This document shows positions 27,875 through 36,312 of a stretch of 64,000 nucleotides of DNA, in pieces (the first letter of the stretch is position 1; each line of letters opens with the position of its first letter). The notes below the pieces were generated by a model. That model was not told the origin of the DNA. It did not search any database and saw nothing but the letters and a program-made list of their open reading frames with translations. The stretch spans positions 2,106,501-2,170,500 of the forward strand of contig NZ_CP018099.1 in assembly GCF_001886815.1 (NCBI RefSeq), read 5' to 3'. The position numbers and the translations under genes were made by a program. The DNA comes from Caldithrix abyssi DSM 13497. Lineage in GTDB: Bacteria; Calditrichota; Calditrichia; Calditrichales; Calditrichaceae.

Positions 27875-29257
27875 CTATCGGTTGCGCATGGTATTTACGA
27901 TGTTAAGGCGTTGCATTCTGGAGCGCAAATGGCGTTCGGAGATGCCTAAAAGCCTGGCAGCCTGTGACTGATTGCCATGTTTTTGTTTAAGCGCCTCTTC
28001 AATCATGACGCGTTCAAAGGCGGCCAGTTTTTCCTCGTAAGGATGTGAAAAATCAAACGGGTCAAGAATGGAGCGCTCGGTTTGGACGGTAAGTCCCTGC
28101 GGCAAATCTTCCAGAGTGATGATTTCGTCGCGGGCCAGAACAACGGCGCGTTCAATGATATTTTCCAGCTCCCGCACATTGCCCGGAAAATGGTAGCGCA
28201 TCAAATAGTCCTGAGCCTCTTTTGAGATGCCCACAACATTTTTTTGATTTTCTCGGGCGTATTTTTCAATAAAATGGCGGATCAGAACGGGAATATCGCT
28301 TTTTCGTTCGCGAAGGGGCGGAATGTGGATGGTTACCACATTTAAACGATAGTAGAGGTCTTCTCTGAATTCCCCTTTTTGGATCAATTCTTCCAGATCA
28401 CGGTTAGTGGCGGCGATAACGCGCACATCCACTTTAATCGTTTTACTACCGCCCACCCTTTCAAATTCTCCGAATTGCAGTGCGCGCAGCAGCTTAACCT
28501 GCGTTTGCATGGGTAAATCGCCGACTTCATCGATAAACAAGGTTCCGCCGTCCGCTTGCTCAAAACGTCCGATGCGCTGCGCTATGGCGCCGGTGAATGC
28601 GCCCTTTTCATGGCCGAATAATTCGCTTTCCAGCAAATTAGGGGAGAGAGCGGCGCTGTTGATAATGACCAGTGGTTTATCGGCACGGTCGCTGGCATAA
28701 TGAATGGCGCGCGCAATAAGCTCCTTGCCTGTGCCGCTTTCGCCGAGAATCAAAACCGTTGCCTTGCTGCGGGCCACTCTGCCCGCCATGTTTAAAACCG
28801 CTTCCATGGCCCCGCTTTGCGAGATGATGGACTGAAAGCGATATCTTTCCTTTAATTGTTCGCGTAAAATCTTGTTTTCGGAAATTAAATACTGACGTTC
28901 GCGCGCTTTTTTTATCAAAACTTCCAGCGCATCCAGGTCAATCGGCTTAGATAGGTAGTCAAAGGCGCCTTCCTTCATCACCTGAACGGCTTCTTCAATT
29001 TGACTGTAAGCCGTAATCACCACAACCGGAATTTCCGGATTAATTTTTTGCGTCGCTTTAACCACCTCCAGGCCCGAGATGTCTGGCATGCGATAGTCCG
29101 TAAGAACGAGATCAATTGAATTGGCCTTTAGAATGTTCAAGCCTTCGTTTCCGGAGCTGGCGGTAAATACAACGTAGTTTCTGCGCTGTAAAAATGTTTT
29201 TAACGAAATAAGCTGCGCAGGCTCGTCGTCAATAATTAAAATCTTAAAATCAGCCAT
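27875..29257 (-). CDS. Sigma-54-dependent NtrC-family response regulator
   Basis: A 460-aa activator with three domains. A receiver domain has phospho-acceptor Asp in LVLTDYRMPD near residue 54 and Lys in YLSKPID near 104. A sigma-54 AAA+ domain spans about 140-370, with Walker A GESGTGKE, the sigma-54 contact GAFTGA and Walker B GGTLFIDE. A Fis-type HTH lies at the C terminus (GNQSQAARLLGISERHLRSRM). No histidine kinase gene is nearby. It lies 17 bases after the outer-membrane barrel gene, with its ribosome site overlapping that gene's stop, so they form an operon. I found no convincing -24/-12 promoter in this window. Confidence 0.95.
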   Translation of the reverse strand: MADFKILIIDDEPAQLISLKTFLQRRNYVVFTASSGNEGLNILKANSIDLVLTDYRMPDISGLEVVKATQKINPEIPVVVITAYSQIEEAVQVMKEGAFDYLSKPIDLDALEVLIKKARERQYLISENKILREQLKERYRFQSIISQSGAMEAVLNMAGRVARSKATVLILGESGTGKELIARAIHYASDRADKPLVIINSAALSPNLLESELFGHEKGAFTGAIAQRIGRFEQADGGTLFIDEVGDLPMQTQVKLLRALQFGEFERVGGSKTIKVDVRVIAATNRDLEELIQKGEFREDLYYRLNVVTIHIPPLRERKSDIPVLIRHFIEKYARENQKNVVGISKEAQDYLMRYHFPGNVRELENIIERAVVLARDEIITLEDLPQGLTVQTERSILDPFDFSHPYEEKLAAFERVMIEEALKQKHGNQSQAARLLGISERHLRSRMQRLNIVNTMRNR

Positions 29258-29273
29258 TGTATATTCCTCTCTT

Positions 29274-30455
29274 TTAATAGACCAGATTAATTGAAATCCC
29301 TGAGATCAGGTTTTGATAGTTGTACCAGTAGCTGTTTGAATGATTGTTCGTGTAGAAAACCTGACCGCGGATATTTATCGTAAATTTTTCTTTGACAAAA
29401 AACGATTTACCAAGCGTTAAAGTGAAATCCAATTTTTGATCTTTGCGTAGTTCGCCGCCAGGAGTTGATTCCTCGGCATTCAGATAGGCTTTTTCTTTAA
29501 TATAGGATTTGCGATTGAATACGGTCGAAAACCGGAGCTGCCACTGATGGGGCATCATCCAGGTAAGCTGCGCGCTCCACTGATCTCGCAAATAGCTCAG
29601 AGGATCGTCAAATAATTGTTCATCTCCCCAATAGGCGCCGTAGTTCTGAAATTCTCCGGTAGAAGACAGATTAAAACTTTTCAGGTATTGCACAAAAACA
29701 CCGAAGTTAGGCCAAACATTTTGAGCAATACGAACGGCGACGGCAAGTTGTTGCAGTTCCACAGGCCCAGAAGAGAGCAAAACTTCGTGAGTGATAATGC
29801 GCGGTGGAGGCTCTCTTCGACCCCGGCCTCGTGAGCCTGTTCCCTCAAGAGTATCTGTAACCACAATGTAAGCTGTTTGTGATTCGTATTGACGCGATGA
29901 GATCTGCAGGTTGGTGATCAGCGTTGTGCGCGTTTTAAAGGATTTATTGAGCTTCCAGTTAAAAAAATGGGTACGATTACTCAACTCCGAAAAATCAGGA
30001 TATTCTCTTAACTGGTATTGATAAGAAATTTGTTGCAGCGCAAAAGAGCCGTCGTGATATAATCCGCCTGAAAATCGCACCTGCCAGTAATTGTAGGCTT
30101 TTAAATCGTCTTTATTTAACTTGAAAGAGGCATCCATCGCGGAGTAAAATTGCCAATTTTTATTTTTGTCCAAAAAGGGAAAATACTCCGCGCTCAGGGA
30201 CGGGAACCAGAAATTTTGTTCGGGATGCGATGCGTAAAAATAGTAATCGGGATTCACTTCCAGATTTACGGGATATTTACTCGCCTGGTAATCCAATATT
30301 AATCCAATATTCGTTATCCAATCGCCTGTCTTATCCGGCGAGCGGTAAAGGTTATCGTTATAAAATGATGAAACATTCGACGACACTGAAAATTGTGCAA
30401 AACTCATGCTGTTAATCATCAAAATGAATATAACTCCTACAATAATCTTACTCAT
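29274..30455 (-). CDS. Outer-membrane beta-barrel protein, paralogue 2
   Basis: A 393-aa exported barrel-type protein, paralogous to the one at 15042-16181 along its full length. It has a signal peptide (cleavage after SFAQ), the shared NDNLYRSP and SELSNRTHFF blocks, the DDPLSY block, and the C-terminal SYWYNY segment. The last strand ends in LVY. The start at 30455 follows AGGAAAG; an in-frame ATG five codons earlier is less likely. It is co-transcribed with the NtrC-type regulator and divergent from the ImcH-like cytochrome gene, which invites the idea of an outer-membrane partner in electron export. The family has no name that I recognise. Confidence 0.7.
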   Translation of the reverse strand: MSKIIVGVIFILMINSMSFAQFSVSSNVSSFYNDNLYRSPDKTGDWITNIGLILDYQASKYPVNLEVNPDYYFYASHPEQNFWFPSLSAEYFPFLDKNKNWQFYSAMDASFKLNKDDLKAYNYWQVRFSGGLYHDGSFALQQISYQYQLREYPDFSELSNRTHFFNWKLNKSFKTRTTLITNLQISSRQYESQTAYIVVTDTLEGTGSRGRGRREPPPRIITHEVLLSSGPVELQQLAVAVRIAQNVWPNFGVFVQYLKSFNLSSTGEFQNYGAYWGDEQLFDDPLSYLRDQWSAQLTWMMPHQWQLRFSTVFNRKSYIKEKAYLNAEESTPGGELRKDQKLDFTLTLGKSFFVKEKFTINIRGQVFYTNNHSNSYWYNYQNLISGISINLVY

Positions 30456-30663
30456 GGGTCTTTCCTGCATTCAGTTAATTTTTAGTTACAAAATATGTGC
30501 CAATACAATAAATTAGCAAAATAATTCATATATTTCGACTGTTTGGTCTAACTTATTACATTTTCGGGCGAAATGAAAAATAATTGAGAGTTAGAAAAAA
30601 ATTTTATAAACTATAAATGTTGAATTTACTTTTTAAATTTAATTAAAAAAGTGAGGGGCGTAT

Positions 30664-32166
30664 ATGCGTTTGGAGATTCCGCAATCCGCGAAAAATTGGG
30701 TATCATTGATCGGGGCAATGATCGCCTTTATTGCCTTCTTTTTAATATTGTTTTTGTTTATAATCTCGTCAGTTACAGGCAGCGGGGGGACCTATTTAGG
30801 ATTAATAACCTTTATTTTACTCCCGGGTTTATTGGTATTTGGATTGATTTTGATTCCGATTGGCATGTTAATTTCTCATAAAAGAAAGTTGAAAAAGGAA
30901 AATGTCTGGCCGGTTGTTGATTTAAATAATACGTCTCACCGAAACGCCCTGTTGATCTTTGTCTGGGGTACGGCGATCTTTGTTCTTTTAACGGCGATTG
31001 GTAGTTATGAAGCATTTAGAATAACCGAATCGGTAGAGTTTTGCGGTGAATTGTGCCATAGTGTGATGCATCCGGAATATACCGCCTATCAGCATTCGCC
31101 CCATGCCCGTGTAGCGTGTGTGGAATGTCATGTGGGCGAAGGCGCCGACTGGTATATTCGGTCCAAACTTTCCGGGCTTTATCAGGTGTATTCAGTGACG
31201 TTCGATCTTTACCCCAAACCCATTCCGACGCCCATTCATAATTTGCGTCCGGCCAGAGAAACATGCGAAAAGTGTCATTGGCCCCAGAAGTTTTATGAAT
31301 ACAAATTGCGTACAGAATACCACTATTTGGCGGATGAAGAAAACACCAAATGGACGATTCAGCTGACCATGCGTATTGGAGCAGAGCATTCCGCCCATGG
31401 TTTAAAAGAAGGTATTCACTGGCACATCAATCCCGATATTGAAGTGCAATATGTGGCCATGGATACCGCCCGGCAGATTATTCCCTGGGTACGGTTCCGT
31501 GATCTAAAAAGCGGTGAAGAAAAAATATTTGTGGATGAGGAGATCAGCCTGGAGCCGGAAGAATTAGCAAAATACGAAGTGCGCACGATGGATTGTATGG
31601 ATTGCCACAACCGCCCATCACATCAGTACAATCCACCGGCGCTGTTTATCAACAAGGCCATGGCTGGCGGGGAAATTCCTGTTGCCTTACCTGAGATTAA
31701 AGCGCAGGCTGTTGAGGTGTGCGATCTGGCAAAAGATCTGCCCACTATGGAGGCGGCAATGAGTTTCATTGATAGCACGATCAATGCCTATTATCAGGAA
31801 AATTATCCGGAAATTTATGAAAGCAACCCGGATCTGGTTAATCAGGCCGCCGAAGGCATAAAAAAATCTTTTTCAAAAAATATTTTTCCTGATATGAAAG
31901 TCAACTGGGCGGCTTATCCTAATAATATCGGCCATCTTGAATTCGACGGATGTTTTCGCTGTCACAACGATCGGCACAGCACCGAAAGCGGAGAAGTGAT
32001 CTCCAAAAAATGTGAGACCTGTCATTTTATTAATGCCCAGGGGACGGCCGAGAATTTTGAAGTGGCGCGTTTTGGGGAGTCTCTTGAATTTCGCCATCCT
32101 GTAGATATTGGGGATGAATGGAAAGAACTGCTTTGCACAGAATGCCATACAGGTTTGGCGCCCTGA
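30664..32166 (+). CDS. imcH: ImcH-like NapC/NirT-family seven-haem cytochrome c
   Basis: A 500-aa inner-membrane quinol-oxidising cytochrome. Three hydrophobic segments (about residues 12-36, 44-70 and 94-117) precede a periplasmic multihaem region. Six CXXCH motifs are visible (CVECH at 152-156, CEKCH at 201-205, CMDCH at 311-315, then CFRCH, CETCH and CTECH). A seventh haem site of CX3CH form (CGELCH, 127-132) matches the atypical first site of several NapC-type proteins. Three helices plus seven haems match my recollection of Geobacter ImcH, which passes electrons toward extracellular acceptors; plain NapC/NrfH have one helix and four haems. The ribosome site is GAGGGG. The neighbouring divergent barrel gene supports an electron-export context. 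Confidence 0.75.
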   Translation: MRLEIPQSAKNWVSLIGAMIAFIAFFLILFLFIISSVTGSGGTYLGLITFILLPGLLVFGLILIPIGMLISHKRKLKKENVWPVVDLNNTSHRNALLIFVWGTAIFVLLTAIGSYEAFRITESVEFCGELCHSVMHPEYTAYQHSPHARVACVECHVGEGADWYIRSKLSGLYQVYSVTFDLYPKPIPTPIHNLRPARETCEKCHWPQKFYEYKLRTEYHYLADEENTKWTIQLTMRIGAEHSAHGLKEGIHWHINPDIEVQYVAMDTARQIIPWVRFRDLKSGEEKIFVDEEISLEPEELAKYEVRTMDCMDCHNRPSHQYNPPALFINKAMAGGEIPVALPEIKAQAVEVCDLAKDLPTMEAAMSFIDSTINAYYQENYPEIYESNPDLVNQAAEGIKKSFSKNIFPDMKVNWAAYPNNIGHLEFDGCFRCHNDRHSTESGEVISKKCETCHFINAQGTAENFEVARFGESLEFRHPVDIGDEWKELLCTECHTGLAP

Positions 32167-32302
32167 TCCACTTCAATCTTAATCCGATTTAAAAGGTCAT
32201 AAGCGGAGGATTGGCGTAACGGCGCCTGGGAAGAATTATGAAGAAGGGGTAAAAATATTCTTCTTGAATATCATATCTTCGGGCAATAATTGCCGTAAGG
32301 TT

Positions 32303-32719
32303 TTAATTCTGGGGTTGAGGCGCGCTGCTAATCAACCCCAGTTTTTTTAGTTCACTAATGATTTTATCTTTGCTGAATGGCTTAACAATGTAACCGTTGC
32401 AGCCCAGATTAATCGCCTTCATCACCACATCGGCGTCATTCGTCGAACTGACCACCACCACTTTTGCACGCTCTTTAATCGGCACATGGTTAAGTTTTTC
32501 TGCTGCGCGAATATTCTTTAACACCTCCAGGCCGTTGATTTCCGGCAGATTGAGATCAAGGCACACCAGATTGAAATATTTTTTAGAATTAATTGCTTCC
32601 TGAAATCTGGAGAAGGCTTCTCGTCCGGTTTTAACCAAGGTTACTTCTCCAAAGGGATCGAGCAGTCGTTTTAATAATTTTTGCATTAGTTGTACGTCTT
32701 CAGCCACCAGGATGCGCAT
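32303..32719 (-). CDS. CheY-like single-domain response regulator
   Basis: A 138-aa stand-alone receiver domain. The acidic pair follows the first strand (VAEDVQ), the phospho-acceptor Asp is in LVCLDLNLPE near residue 56, the Ser/Thr switch is in VVVSSTND and the Lys in YIVKPFS near 115. There is no output domain, so it must act by protein contact, as in motility or phosphorelays. No kinase or chemotaxis gene lies nearby. GGAGA precedes the ATG. The gap between the cytochrome gene and this one (32167-32302) shows no clear terminator. Confidence 0.9.
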   Translation of the reverse strand: MRILVAEDVQLMQKLLKRLLDPFGEVTLVKTGREAFSRFQEAINSKKYFNLVCLDLNLPEINGLEVLKNIRAAEKLNHVPIKERAKVVVVSSTNDADVVMKAINLGCNGYIVKPFSKDKIISELKKLGLISSAPQPQN

Positions 32720-32864
32720 TTTTCTCCTTACCTTTTAAGGATCACCTACGTATTATGTCGTCTGCTAAATTGAAAAATTAAGTCCCATGCTCATTTTTGT
32801 AAAAAAAACGCCACTTCAGTCCCTAACGCTCAACTATTAAACTTCTAAAAGGCAGCGCAGCCGC

Positions 32865-33225
32865 AACCAAAAACATTTCCGCGGGGATTTAAGCAACCAC
32901 AGAGCGCACGGCGCACAGCGCACAGAGAAGTCACAAAGGGCGCAAAGAAAAAGAATGTTAAAAATTAAAAATAGTTTCAATTGTCCTCACCCCCTGCACT
33001 ACCTCTCGCAGAATAAAGTCTGGGAGAGGGGAGGCGACTGGCTAGTGAGAATTTTCTCCTACAGTGTATTGGGTGCCAACATCGGCCAATTTCTATTTAA
33101 CCATTCAACTGTATAGATTCTTCACTCCGTCCCGATTTCTCGAGACTGAAGCTGGCGCTCCGTTCAGAATGACCGGCAAGCGCCCATTCAACTAATCAAC
33201 CACTCCAGCTGCATAAAAATTTTTG
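32865..33225 (+). repeat. Dispersed intergenic repeat, partial copy
   Basis: This begins with GCCGCAACCAAAAACATTTCC, contains ACAGCGCACAGAGAAGTC, ACAAAGGGCGCAAAGAA and a CTCGCAGAATAAAGTCTGGGAGAG hairpin, and ends with ATTCAACT/AATCAACC runs. It occupies most of the gap 32720-33264, where no gene is supported. Confidence 0.7.
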
Positions 33226-33264
33226 CTCCCGCTGTTGCGGGAGCGATGCTACGAAGGAAGTATC

Positions 33265-34221
33265 CTAAATTTCCGGAATCAAATCCCGGGGAATGGGGCC
33301 CAGATCAGAAGCTGAACAGTTTTCGCGCACCTGTTGCGGTGTTTTTGCGCCGGGAATGGCCGTCTGGCAGGCCGGATGGCTGATGCAAAACCGCAAACTG
33401 ACCTGCGCCATGGACTGATCGGGGAATTTTTCAAAAAGAGGTCTGACCTTATCCAGCTTATTCAGGTAGTCTTCTAATTTTTCGGGGGAGAGGTTCATCT
33501 TGCGGTGATCGTCTTCGGTAAACCTGGTGTTGCGATCGAATTTTCCCGTTAAAAAGCCGAATAGCAGTGGAATGCGGACGATTACGCCAATGCCATATTG
33601 CAAGGCTTTGGGAAAGAGCACCTTTTCGGCTTCCCGTTCTAAAAGGTTGTAACGCACTTGAATGGAGTCAATTAAATCGTGATGTAAATCCAATAAATGG
33701 GCCTGTTCGGTTTCTTTAAAGGATTGGATACTCAGACCGGCATGTAAAATTTTGCCGTCTTTTTTCAGCTGTTCCAGGGCTTCCCAGGGTTCATCTTGTT
33801 CTAATTTGTCCAGATCTGGGCTGTGCAATTGCAGGATATCGAGGGCATCCACTCCCAGACGCTTTAGACTTTGTTCGGCTGCAAAGATTAAATACTCTTT
33901 TTTGTAATTTTGACGAATGGGGCCGTATCCTTCATCATCTTCTTCGCTGGCAAAATAAAAATCGTTGCCCGCTTTAGTGGCGATGATGATGTTGTCTTTA
34001 CCGCGTTCTTTAATGATTTGAGCAATCAATTCTTCAGAGTGCCCAAAACCGTAAACGTCTGCCGTGTCAATTAAAGTAACTCCCTGATCGATGGCTTCGT
34101 TTAAGGCGCGCAGGGATATTTCATCATCCGTTTTGCCCCAGTTCATCCCGCCAATAGCCCATGCGCCAAAACCAATGGTAGAAACCACAGGGCCTCGTTT
34201 GCCTAATTGTTTGTACTGCAA
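33265..34221 (-). CDS. Aldo/keto reductase
   Basis: A 318-aa NADPH-dependent oxidoreductase of the AKR superfamily with a TIM barrel. Catalytic residues are visible in order: Asp and Tyr in DTADVYGFG near residue 50, Lys in IATKAG near 80, and His in LQLHSPD near 128. The C-terminal part has the usual cofactor-binding AIPGAKTPQQVREN. The substrate cannot be assigned. The start codon is TTG with GGAGAG just upstream. It follows the restriction endonuclease gene by 18 bases on the same strand, probably as an incidental operon neighbour. Confidence 0.92.
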   Translation of the reverse strand: MQYKQLGKRGPVVSTIGFGAWAIGGMNWGKTDDEISLRALNEAIDQGVTLIDTADVYGFGHSEELIAQIIKERGKDNIIIATKAGNDFYFASEEDDEGYGPIRQNYKKEYLIFAAEQSLKRLGVDALDILQLHSPDLDKLEQDEPWEALEQLKKDGKILHAGLSIQSFKETEQAHLLDLHHDLIDSIQVRYNLLEREAEKVLFPKALQYGIGVIVRIPLLFGFLTGKFDRNTRFTEDDHRKMNLSPEKLEDYLNKLDKVRPLFEKFPDQSMAQVSLRFCISHPACQTAIPGAKTPQQVRENCSASDLGPIPRDLIPEI

Positions 34222-34239
34222 AAATCTCTCCTTTCTTTG

Positions 34240-34830
34240 TTAAAATAGTTCGGAAAAATCGATTTTAATACCATTTTTAACCTTTTCATAGTATATAATT
34301 GAAACAGAAATATTTTCTCTCAGAGCAGCTTTATTAGTGTAAGAAGAAGGTTTAATACTAATAGGAGTTTTCCCAATGTATCCATCGATTCCTTTGGCTT
34401 CTTCTTCAGGAGTAGCAAGACAATAATCCAGGTTTAAAATGGAAGCTACCTTTTTTAAAATTGCTTCCTGAAACTTTAGTCCTACAAAAGTTTTTACTAT
34501 TATAAGATCATAAACCCATTTTTCAATTAACGACATATCAATTTTGTTAATAACATCTTTTAAATTTTCAACCATGTCTAAAATTTTTTGAGAGGCCATC
34601 GGAATAGCTTCCGGATGCTTTTTAAGATACCAATCTTCCCATTCTTGTAAAGTTTTACCGGAAAATTCCTTTATTAACTCACTCATTTGTCCAACAACTT
34701 TAGGACGCGTGGCCTGGGCGTTTTGATTTGCTAGATTCAGGATTTGAGTGGAATATTTAGGAAAAACTGTCGATGGAATTCCTAAAAGATTTTGGATTTC
34801 ATTGGAAGTTAAGAAAATTCTCTTTTTCAT
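34240..34830 (-). CDS. MjaI-family type II restriction endonuclease
   Basis: A 196-aa protein recognisable by the MjaI-type core: FPKYSTQILNLANQNAQATRPK near residues 23-44 followed by VGQMSELI. The conserved GIDGYIG and ISIKPSSY segments near the C terminus supply an Asp and a Lys as candidate active-site residues. MjaI itself, from Methanocaldococcus jannaschii, cuts CTAG; the site here is inferred only. The start at 34830 is 4 bases after the methylase stop, and the frame runs further upstream inside the methylase gene. The AT-rich composition differs from the flanking genes, consistent with horizontal transfer from a thermophilic archaeon or its relatives. Confidence 0.8.
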   Translation of the reverse strand: MKKRIFLTSNEIQNLLGIPSTVFPKYSTQILNLANQNAQATRPKVVGQMSELIKEFSGKTLQEWEDWYLKKHPEAIPMASQKILDMVENLKDVINKIDMSLIEKWVYDLIIVKTFVGLKFQEAILKKVASILNLDYCLATPEEEAKGIDGYIGKTPISIKPSSYTNKAALRENISVSIIYYEKVKNGIKIDFSELF

Positions 34831-34834
34831 TGCG

Positions 34835-36127
34835 TTAACTCTTGTGGTGCAATTTTTTAAATTTATCCGATAAAGAAAATGGGAATTCGTCGTCAATATC
34901 TGCGAATCCCTGTTTGATTAAATGGGCGTTTATGAATGTCTTATTTTTCATGTACACGTAAGCCAATAAATGATTGTTCTGGTCATATTTAATTTGATCG
35001 AATTTTAAAAAGATTTTGCTTTTTCCAACTTTTAAGTTCAAAAATTCAAGAGCCTCGTTGATTTTTTCAGGTTTTGGTTTAACGCCCAGCAATCTTATTT
35101 TTATTCCCCCGCTAAGTTCAATTAAGTTAGGGGAAAAGATTTTTTGTACGGAAAAGAATTCTCTGGAGGTTGATTCTCCTTTATTTATACTGATTTTTGA
35201 GCCAAAATTCATTTGTCTGGGATCAATTTTTTTGTCGAACTTAACCGGGTCTTTAAATAAATAAGGCAATCGTTTTAATTCCTCATTCCAGTCGATCTGT
35301 TTAAGTTTTTGTTTTTGATAAATAATTTGCGGTGTAAATAGTGATGGCTCTTCTCCCTCCAGCTTTTTTTTAATGATTGGTAAAAAATTTTCATTTATTT
35401 CATAACCAATGGAATTACGATTTAAGATCATGGCTGCTAATGAAGTGGTACCGCTACCCAGAAAAGGATCCAAAACGGTTTCGCCATAAAAGCTAAACAT
35501 TTCGATAATACGTTTTGGCAATTCCAGGGGAAACATGGCGATGTGGTTATCCTGACGTTCGCCATTAAAATACCAGTGACCGGAGAAGTATGTTTTCCAC
35601 TTTTCTTTAGTTAATCTGGACTTTTCTTTGATTTCATTCGAAACTTTTGGACCATTTCCAGGCTTTTTGAAAATTAGAATAAACTCGTAATCGATTTCTA
35701 CAATACCGTTTCTGGGAAACGGATAAGACCCCATTACGGTAGCGCCGCCGGTGGTATTCATGGTGGTTTTTTTTTGCCAGATAATCGCCCCCATGTAATC
35801 CAGGCCAATAGTCTCGCAAAAGCGAATGATTTCTGTGCGAATGGGGATCACTTTGTATCGACCATAATAAACAGAACGGGCAAATTGATCGCCAATGTTG
35901 ATAACCATTTTACAGCCTGGCGCTAATACCCTGCTGCATTCTTGCCAAACAAGATTAAGGTTGTTAATATATTGCTCATAGCTATCGTTAAAGCCAATTT
36001 GCTCCTCCGTTCCGTAGTCTTTTAACTGCCAGTAGGGGGGAGAGGTGACGATGAGCTGAATGGATTCGTCTGCCAGTTCAGCCATCTTTCGAGAGTCGCC
36101 TATGATTATTTTATGTTTTGTTGTCAT
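34835..36127 (-). CDS. N4-cytosine-type DNA methyltransferase with C-terminal SNase-like domain
   Basis: This is the modification partner of the MjaI-like enzyme. Motif IV TSPPYW (residues 28-33) comes before motif I DPFLGSGTT (220-228), the order and sequence typical of N4-cytosine methylases. After a linker, residues about 335-412 resemble a staphylococcal-nuclease (SNase/TNase) domain: IRLLGVKPKPEKINEA, then LLAYVYMKNKTFINAHLIKQG. The arginine equivalent to SNase Arg35 is present. The position of Arg87 reads Asn/His (QNNHLLAY), so the domain is probably not catalytic and may bind DNA. The start lies close to the divergent PLP-enzyme gene. The TSPPYW methylase is certain; the tail is a visual fold match. 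Confidence 0.85.
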   Translation of the reverse strand: MTTKHKIIIGDSRKMAELADESIQLIVTSPPYWQLKDYGTEEQIGFNDSYEQYINNLNLVWQECSRVLAPGCKMVINIGDQFARSVYYGRYKVIPIRTEIIRFCETIGLDYMGAIIWQKKTTMNTTGGATVMGSYPFPRNGIVEIDYEFILIFKKPGNGPKVSNEIKEKSRLTKEKWKTYFSGHWYFNGERQDNHIAMFPLELPKRIIEMFSFYGETVLDPFLGSGTTSLAAMILNRNSIGYEINENFLPIIKKKLEGEEPSLFTPQIIYQKQKLKQIDWNEELKRLPYLFKDPVKFDKKIDPRQMNFGSKISINKGESTSREFFSVQKIFSPNLIELSGGIKIRLLGVKPKPEKINEALEFLNLKVGKSKIFLKFDQIKYDQNNHLLAYVYMKNKTFINAHLIKQGFADIDDEFPFSLSDKFKKLHHKS

Positions 36128-36201
36128 CTTGCCAACCGAATTATTTTTCGCTTCAAATTTATCAATTTACGAATTTAAATCAAATAATAATCGACAAGAA
36201 A

Positions 36202-36264
36202 AGAGCGTTTCGCGACCGTTGGTCTCATTACGATGCGCCTGAAAAAATTGATTTTAAACGCTCT
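36202..36264 (+). promoter_or_regulatory. Stem-loop leader upstream of the Cys/Met PLP enzyme
   Basis: AGAGCGTTT (36202-36210) and AAACGCTCT (36256-36264) form a perfect 9-bp stem closing a 45-nt loop that contains GACC-GTT-GGTC. It lies 48 bases upstream of the start codon. It does not match SAM-I or SAM-II riboswitch signatures as I know them. Confidence 0.45.
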
Positions 36265-36312
36265 CACTTCTATATTATTTTTAATGAAATGCTCACTAAT
36301 TCGGAGTTAGGT

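Noticed and set aside
30555-30579. CATTTTCGGGCGAAATG palindrome resembling the arsC operator half-sites
   Set aside because: The spacer and arms differ (2 versus 8 bases between half-sites, one base inserted), so a shared regulator is not supported.
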